A stretch of DNA of 64,000 bases from CAYWKU01 sp964459325 (GTDB lineage: Bacteria; RBG-13-61-14; CAYWKU01): NCBI GenBank assembly GCA_964459325.1, contig CAYWKU010000003.1, positions 132,397 through 196,396 on the forward strand, written 5' to 3'. The notes below the pieces were generated by a model. It was not told the DNA's origin and ran no database searches. It was given only the letters and a program-made list of their open reading frames with translations. Positions 59,641 to 64,000 of the stretch are shown in pieces. The position numbers and the translations under genes were made by a program. Each line of letters opens with the position of its first letter. The stretch's first letter is position 1.

Positions 59641-60885
59641 ATGGCAAACCTGGGCGCAAAACTTTCCTTTTTCGAGTCGAAACACGGCCTGGCGGTGCTG
59701 GCGATGGCCTTCGTTGCCAACTTCGTAAGCATCGGCATCGGGTTTTACGGCTTCGGAGTGTTTTTCAAACCGTTGGAGGAGCATTTCAACTGGAGCCGTG
59801 CGCTGGTCTCGTGGGGCCCGGCGATAAGCCTTGCCGTGTCGGCGCTGTACGCGCCCCGGGTGGGAAAAGCCGTGGACCGCTACGGGATGAGGCCGCTTCT
59901 GATAGTAGGCGCGGTGGGAGCGACTTGTGCGCTGACAGGGCTGGGGTTCATGAACAACATGTACCAGTATCTGTTGCTTTTCGGAGTGCTTTTCAGCCTT
60001 GGGAACATCCACATGGCCGACATCGTCACCAGCACTACGGTGGCGCGGTTTTTCACCCGCAAGCGAGGCGCGGCCATAGGCATCGCCACGATGGGCATAA
60101 GCCTCGGGGGCGTGGTGATACCACCGGTGGCGCAGGCGATAATCAACCGTTTCGGCTGGCGGGCGGGTTTTGTGGCAATGGCGGCGGTGGTGACTTGCCT
60201 GGTGCTGATACCGGCGGTGTTTTTCCTGCGCAATTACAACCGGCCTTCCGAAGAGGCGGGGGACGTTCAATCCCCGGAGCCGCAGGTTTCTTTCACCCGG
60301 GCCGAAGCGCTCAAATCTTCCCGTTTTTACAAGATAGTCGCCATATTCGGCCTGGCCTTTCTGCCGCTGGGCACCATGCTTGTGCACCAGGCGCCCTTCA
60401 TCACCGACATGGGCATCACGCCGACCAGGGCGGCGCTGGTGTTGAGCCTTACCGCCACTATGGGGATGGCGGGGAAGCTGGCATGGGGTTTCGTTTTCGA
60501 TTACTTGGAAGGAAGATGGGTGCTCAGCGCATCGCTGGCCATACAGGGGTTCGCCATCTACTGGCTGCTCCAGGCCAACACATACGCCGACACTCTTATT
60601 TTCGGCTTCCTGTTCGGATTGGGAATGGGCGGGCTGGTGCCGCTTCATACCGCCGTGCGGGTCAGGCAGTTCGGGCCGGAAAACCTGGGCGCCATCATGG
60701 GAATAACCACCCCGGTGACCATGATTTCACAAGCGATAGGCAATCCGTTCGCCGGCTGGGTTTTCGACACCACCGGCGCCTACCGGGCGGCTTTTTACAT
60801 CTTTATCTGCGGCTATCTGGTGGCCATACTGACCGCCATAACCCTCCGGGACCCGAAATACCTTAAAAACAGACCTGAGGGTTAA
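59641..60885 (+). CDS. MFS transporter, monocarboxylate/oxalate-formate type
   Basis: An inner-membrane secondary transporter of 414 residues with twelve hydrophobic helices. The loop motif after helix 2 reads GKAVDRYGMRPLLIVG. Helix 1 begins with GFYGFGVFFKPLEEHFNWSRALVSW, typical of the monocarboxylate and oxalate/formate antiporter group. The mid-point charged loop is at about 195-220. The substrate is probably an organic anion but cannot be named. No Shine-Dalgarno site is seen before the ATG at 59641. Confidence 0.9.
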   Translation: MANLGAKLSFFESKHGLAVLAMAFVANFVSIGIGFYGFGVFFKPLEEHFNWSRALVSWGPAISLAVSALYAPRVGKAVDRYGMRPLLIVGAVGATCALTGLGFMNNMYQYLLLFGVLFSLGNIHMADIVTSTTVARFFTRKRGAAIGIATMGISLGGVVIPPVAQAIINRFGWRAGFVAMAAVVTCLVLIPAVFFLRNYNRPSEEAGDVQSPEPQVSFTRAEALKSSRFYKIVAIFGLAFLPLGTMLVHQAPFITDMGITPTRAALVLSLTATMGMAGKLAWGFVFDYLEGRWVLSASLAIQGFAIYWLLQANTYADTLIFGFLFGLGMGGLVPLHTAVRVRQFGPENLGAIMGITTPVTMISQAIGNPFAGWVFDTTGAYRAAFYIFICGYLVAILTAITLRDPKYLKNRPEG

Positions 60886-60934
60886 AAAACGCCCGGGTGG
60901 CCTTCTTTTTTGCCGCGTGATATTCTGTTTTTAA

Positions 60935-62023
60935 ATGGAAAACAACTCGAAAGCACCGGCGCTGAGGCTTGTTTTCTGGGAGCTTACGGCAAGCTGCAAC
61001 TTAAATTGCATCCACTGCCGGGCGGAAGCCACTCCCGAGCGGTTGAAGGAGGAGTTAACCACCGAAGAATGCTCGCGCTTTATTGACGAGCTGGCCTCCT
61101 TTTCCAACCCCATCCTCATCCTCACCGGCGGCGAGCCGCTCAACCGGCCCGACATCTTCGAGATTGCCGGGCACGCCACGTCGAAATCGCTGCGGGTGGC
61201 TCTGGCCAGCAACGGCACCCTTATCGATGAAAAGATAGCCGCCCGCATAAAGGAGGTCGGCATCCGGAGGGTGGCGGTCTCGATAGACGGTGCCCGCGCC
61301 GAAACTCACGACTCGTTCAGAGGACTGCCCGGCAGTTTCAAATCGGCCATAAAAGGACTGGAAAACGTCCGGGACGTCGGGGTCGAGATTCAGCTCAACA
61401 CCACCGTCACGAAGCATAATGTAGAAGAAATCGAAGAGGTCATGAATTTGGCCTTGGACATGAAAGCCAAAGCGTTGCACATATTTATGCTCGTCCCCGT
61501 CGGATGCGGCGCAACTATCGCCGACGAGCAGATGCTGCCCGCCGGTAAGTACGAGAAGGTGCTGAATTGGTTTTACGATATGAGCCGTGAGCATCCGGAC
61601 ATCGAGCTTAAGGCCACCTGCGCCCCCCATTACCACCGCATCCTGCATTCCCGCGCCGGAAAGGAAGGGCGGGAGCTCAATCCGGTCACCGACGGCATGG
61701 CCGCCGTCACCAAGGGATGCCTGGCGGGGGCGGCGGTGTGTTTCGTGGGCCGCACCGGCGACGTGCAGCCCTGCGGCTATCTGCCCCTGGTGGCGGGCAA
61801 CATCCGCAAGCAACCCTTCCGGGAAATATGGGAAAACTCCGAGCTTTTCGCAAGCCTGCGCGGTGACGTCGAGCTGGGCGGCAAGTGCGGCGTTTGCGAG
61901 TACGCTTCCGTTTGCATGGGATGCCGCGCGAGGGCCTATTCGGATACCGGCGATTACCTTGCCGAGGAGCCTTACTGCGCTTACGTCCCGGGGCCGCTGA
62001 GGAAATCCGCTTCCGGCAAGTAA
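60935..62023 (+). CDS. ahbD: AhbD-like radical SAM heme synthase
   Basis: A 362-residue radical SAM/SPASM enzyme. The cluster motif is CNLNCIHC (C21, C25, C28), with TGGEPLNRPDIFEIAG and SIDGARAETHDSFRG following. Family-specific stretches are HIFMLVPVGCG, LNWFYDMSREHPD, LKATCAPHYHRI, QPCGYLPLVAGN and GKCGVCEYASVCMGCRARAY, which match AhbD/NirJ2 proteins as recalled. AhbD decarboxylates iron-coproporphyrin III to heme b, the last step of the siroheme-dependent route. No ahbA-C or nir genes are nearby, so a related peptide- or porphyrin-modifying role is possible. No ribosome site is seen. Confidence 0.78.
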   Translation: MENNSKAPALRLVFWELTASCNLNCIHCRAEATPERLKEELTTEECSRFIDELASFSNPILILTGGEPLNRPDIFEIAGHATSKSLRVALASNGTLIDEKIAARIKEVGIRRVAVSIDGARAETHDSFRGLPGSFKSAIKGLENVRDVGVEIQLNTTVTKHNVEEIEEVMNLALDMKAKALHIFMLVPVGCGATIADEQMLPAGKYEKVLNWFYDMSREHPDIELKATCAPHYHRILHSRAGKEGRELNPVTDGMAAVTKGCLAGAAVCFVGRTGDVQPCGYLPLVAGNIRKQPFREIWENSELFASLRGDVELGGKCGVCEYASVCMGCRARAYSDTGDYLAEEPYCAYVPGPLRKSASGK

Positions 62024-62032
62024 AGAGGGGCC

Positions 62033-63736
62033 ATGTCTCCGTGCAACCGATACATCGTGGCGGCCGCTTTTCTGGTTTTTCTGGCGGCGGTTGCCATTCG
62101 TCTGCCGACAATCAACGCCCCCTTTTATTACGACGACTCCCATGTTTCCGTTAAAAATCCGTCAGTTACCGGCCCGCTGCACCTGTCGGAAATCCTTACG
62201 GACCCGGCGGCTTTCAGCTCCAAGCCGGGCCGGAGGATGTACCGGCCCCTTGCACTCATAACTTACGCTATCAACTACAGAATCGGCGGAAATGACCCGG
62301 TCGGCTGGCATGTCTTCAGCCTGATAATTCACGGGTTGAGCGCCATCCTGGTTTTCGGGATAGCGTATAGGTTGTTTTCCGGCAAGCGGCTGCCGACAAC
62401 GGCGGCGGCGCTTACCTGGGCCGCTCAGCCCTTACTTAACGAAGCCGTTACCTACCAGGCGGCCCGCTCATCGCTTCTGGCGGGGCTTTTTGCCTTGGCG
62501 GCGGTATATTTTCACCTTTCCGCAAGAAATAATAAAACCCGCGTGGCGCTGGCGGCGGTTTTTACAGCCCTGGGGCTGGCGTCGAAGGAAACGGCGGCAG
62601 TGATACCGGTGCTGCTTTTGTTGGCGGACGTTCCCGAAAGGGGCAACATCAGGAGCCGCTGGCCCGCTTACCTTTCGGCGCTGGGTGCCTTTGCCCTTTA
62701 CGTAATATACCGGATGACGGTGCTCGACGTCCCGACGTTTCACCTATCCACACCGGTACGCAGCGTCTGGTCCAACCTTCTCACCCAATCCACGGTGATA
62801 CCGGCTTACGCGGGCAAATTTCTGTGGCCGGTCGGTTTGAGCATCGAATGGAGCCGACCGGTTTTACACGAATTTTTCCCGGTTGAGTTACCGTTGTGGC
62901 AATGGCCGGGGCTGTGGATGCCGCTTATGTTGATTCTGGTCATCGCTCTCGTGGCGGGTTGGCGCAGGTGGCCGTTTTTGACCGCCGGGGCGGGGTGGTT
63001 CCTGGTGAGCCTGGCGCCCGAGAGCAGCATCATCCCGCTGGTTCAGGCGGCCAACGAAAGGCGGCTGTACCTGCCGCTGGTGGGGCTGGCACTCCTCGGG
63101 GGAGTGCTCATAAAGAAAGCCGCGAACAAAAGGCCGAAAGTCGCCCTCGCTTGCGCCTCGTTAATAATCGCCTGTTTCGCGTCGCTTACGCTTGCGGACG
63201 CGAGCCGGTGGAATACGGAAATCGAGCTTTATTCGAGCGCCCTGGCTCGAAACCCCGACAGCATGAGGGCGTTGCACGGGGTGGCGACGGCCCACTTGAA
63301 GGCCGGGGAAATCGACACTGCGGAGTTTTATTACAGAAAGCTCGTTAAGGAGTATCCGAAATACGGCAGCGGTTACATAGGATTAGGGCGGATTCTTCTC
63401 AAGCGGAATCGCTTCGAGGCTGCCCCGAAGTATTTCATCAAAGCCGCCCGGCTGGACGATAACAACGAAATCCCCTGGATTAACCTCTCGATGGCATACC
63501 TGAACGGCGGGAAACCGAAAAAAGCGGAACTGGCGGCCCGGGCGGCGCTGGAAAAATTTCCCCGCGAGCCGCGACTGTGGAACAACCTCGGCGCCGCGCT
63601 GGCCAACCGGGGCAAGCTGAGGGAGGCCATATCCGCCTTCGACCGCGCTCTTGAGCTCGACCCCCGCTACCAACTGGCGGCATCCAACCGGGAAATGGCG
63701 GTGTCGGAGCTGGAGGCTATGAAAGAAAACAGGTAA
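62033..63736 (+). CDS. TMTC-like membrane glycosyltransferase with C-terminal TPR repeats
   Basis: A 567-residue protein. About ten hydrophobic helices fill residues 1-385. The first loop has YYDDSHVSVKNPSV and RPLALITYAINYRIGG, features of GT-C fold O-mannosyltransferase-like (DUF1736/TMTC) proteins. Later landmarks are LTWAAQPLLNEAVTYQAARSSLLAGLFALAA and SIEWSRPV. Four TPR repeats follow at about 400-555, such as LWNNLGAALANRGKLREAISAFDRALELDP. It probably glycosylates exported proteins using lipid-linked sugar, which is an inference from family. It begins nine bases after the ahbD-like stop. Confidence 0.85.
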   Translation: MSPCNRYIVAAAFLVFLAAVAIRLPTINAPFYYDDSHVSVKNPSVTGPLHLSEILTDPAAFSSKPGRRMYRPLALITYAINYRIGGNDPVGWHVFSLIIHGLSAILVFGIAYRLFSGKRLPTTAAALTWAAQPLLNEAVTYQAARSSLLAGLFALAAVYFHLSARNNKTRVALAAVFTALGLASKETAAVIPVLLLLADVPERGNIRSRWPAYLSALGAFALYVIYRMTVLDVPTFHLSTPVRSVWSNLLTQSTVIPAYAGKFLWPVGLSIEWSRPVLHEFFPVELPLWQWPGLWMPLMLILVIALVAGWRRWPFLTAGAGWFLVSLAPESSIIPLVQAANERRLYLPLVGLALLGGVLIKKAANKRPKVALACASLIIACFASLTLADASRWNTEIELYSSALARNPDSMRALHGVATAHLKAGEIDTAEFYYRKLVKEYPKYGSGYIGLGRILLKRNRFEAAPKYFIKAARLDDNNEIPWINLSMAYLNGGKPKKAELAARAALEKFPREPRLWNNLGAALANRGKLREAISAFDRALELDPRYQLAASNREMAVSELEAMKENR

Positions 63737-64000
63737 TGCGAATAAAAATATTTAGTTGGACAGCATTCGCTCTATTATGAGCAGTCACATTTTTCACATC
63801 GGAGAAGACAAGGAGCTTTAAGCCCCTTGTCCGGGACTTTTCGAGAGTTTTTGGGATGAAATCTAAGGAAATTGCTATAACCTCCCATTTTGGACAGCAT
63901 ATGCCCCACAAAGTGAACCTGTTCCGGGCCTTTGCGGTAAAAATCAGAGGCCGTTGCAGAATTATGATTTTTCGTTTGGGATGTGTTGACCTTCATCGCG
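63737..64000. other. Window end, no gene supported
   Basis: The region is AT-richer than its neighbours. It holds a GACAAGG hairpin at 63807-63831. Two minus-strand frames (63717-63911 and 63775-63996) overlap each other and show no family features. A gene entering from outside cannot be excluded. Confidence 0.5.
63807..63831. repeat. Hairpin of the GACAAGG palindrome family
   Basis: Twelve-base arms (GACAAGGAGCTT and its complement with one mismatch) around a single T. It is closely similar to the palindrome at 41938-41963, about 22 kb away. Confidence 0.75.

Noticed and set aside
63717..63996. Two overlapping minus-strand frames at the window end.
   Set aside because: Short, mutually overlapping and featureless; one contains the GACAAGG hairpin. 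A gene fragment from beyond the window cannot be ruled out.

Overview
The window is a stretch of a single bacterial chromosome, GC-rich except for one AT-rich island. The cell is Gram-negative: it has TonB, a TonB-dependent receptor, outer-membrane barrels, Lgt and several lipoproteins. The gene mix points to a deltaproteobacterial or Desulfobacterota-like organism, or a near relative. That mix is a HgdC/BadF-type double activase, an AhbD-like radical SAM enzyme, a split methylmalonyl-CoA mutase, an MglA GTPase next to a PilZ protein, and an HMG-CoA-synthase/DUF35 fusion with a thiolase. No rRNA, tRNA or CRISPR array was seen, so the taxonomy is an inference.

Layout. 1-4.3 kb: end of a complex I operon (nuoL partial, nuoM, nuoN) closed by a terminator. 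4.3-6 kb: efp and a YchF-like ATPase. 6-8.7 kb: an AT-rich restriction-modification island with a DUF4928 protein and a Vsr endonuclease fused to a C5-cytosine methyltransferase. 8.8-13.5 kb: a small membrane protein, an outer-membrane protein, lgt, and the two halves of methylmalonyl-CoA mutase with a small anchored protein between them. 13.5-14 kb: palindromic repeats. 14-22.4 kb: a seven-gene minus-strand operon behind a cobalamin riboswitch with its terminator (cobQ, btuF, btuC, btuD, a BtuB-like receptor, a beta-propeller lipoprotein, tonB). 22.4-27.3 kb: a TetR regulator, the HMGCS-like/DUF35 fusion, a thiolase, a Cys-rich small protein and an SDR dehydrogenase, with a FadR-like operator before the SDR. 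27.4-28.2 kb: a decayed transposon. 28.2-32.2 kb: an Sm-like protein, the PilZ/MglA pair, a radical SAM enzyme and a methyltransferase. 32.3-38 kb: hisG, a parvulin lipoprotein and hemE-hemH-hemG. 38-43.6 kb: a large VolA-like secreted hydrolase and a porin-like barrel. 43.7-48.4 kb: hisD-hisB-hisH-(unknown secreted protein)-hisA-hisF. 48.4-56 kb, minus strand: plsC, a 1388-residue double activase and plsB. 56.4-63.7 kb: a CPBP protease, a repeat lipoprotein behind a perfect sigma-70 promoter, def, an MFS transporter, an AhbD-like radical SAM enzyme and a TMTC-like TPR membrane protein.

How it fits together. The cobalamin operon and the mutase make a B12 acquisition-and-use block. The propeller lipoprotein beside the receptor suggests a BtuG-like corrinoid-capture step. 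The acyl-CoA cluster has its own TetR-type regulator and a candidate acyl-CoA-responsive operator. Heme can apparently be made by an oxygen-type route (hemE/H/G), while an AhbD-like enzyme of the siroheme route is also present. Strongest leads: the BtuG-like lipoprotein, the Vsr-methyltransferase fusion island, the HMGCS-like fusion that lacks the expected catalytic cysteine, the plsC-activase-plsB operon, and a family of double-hairpin intergenic repeats.
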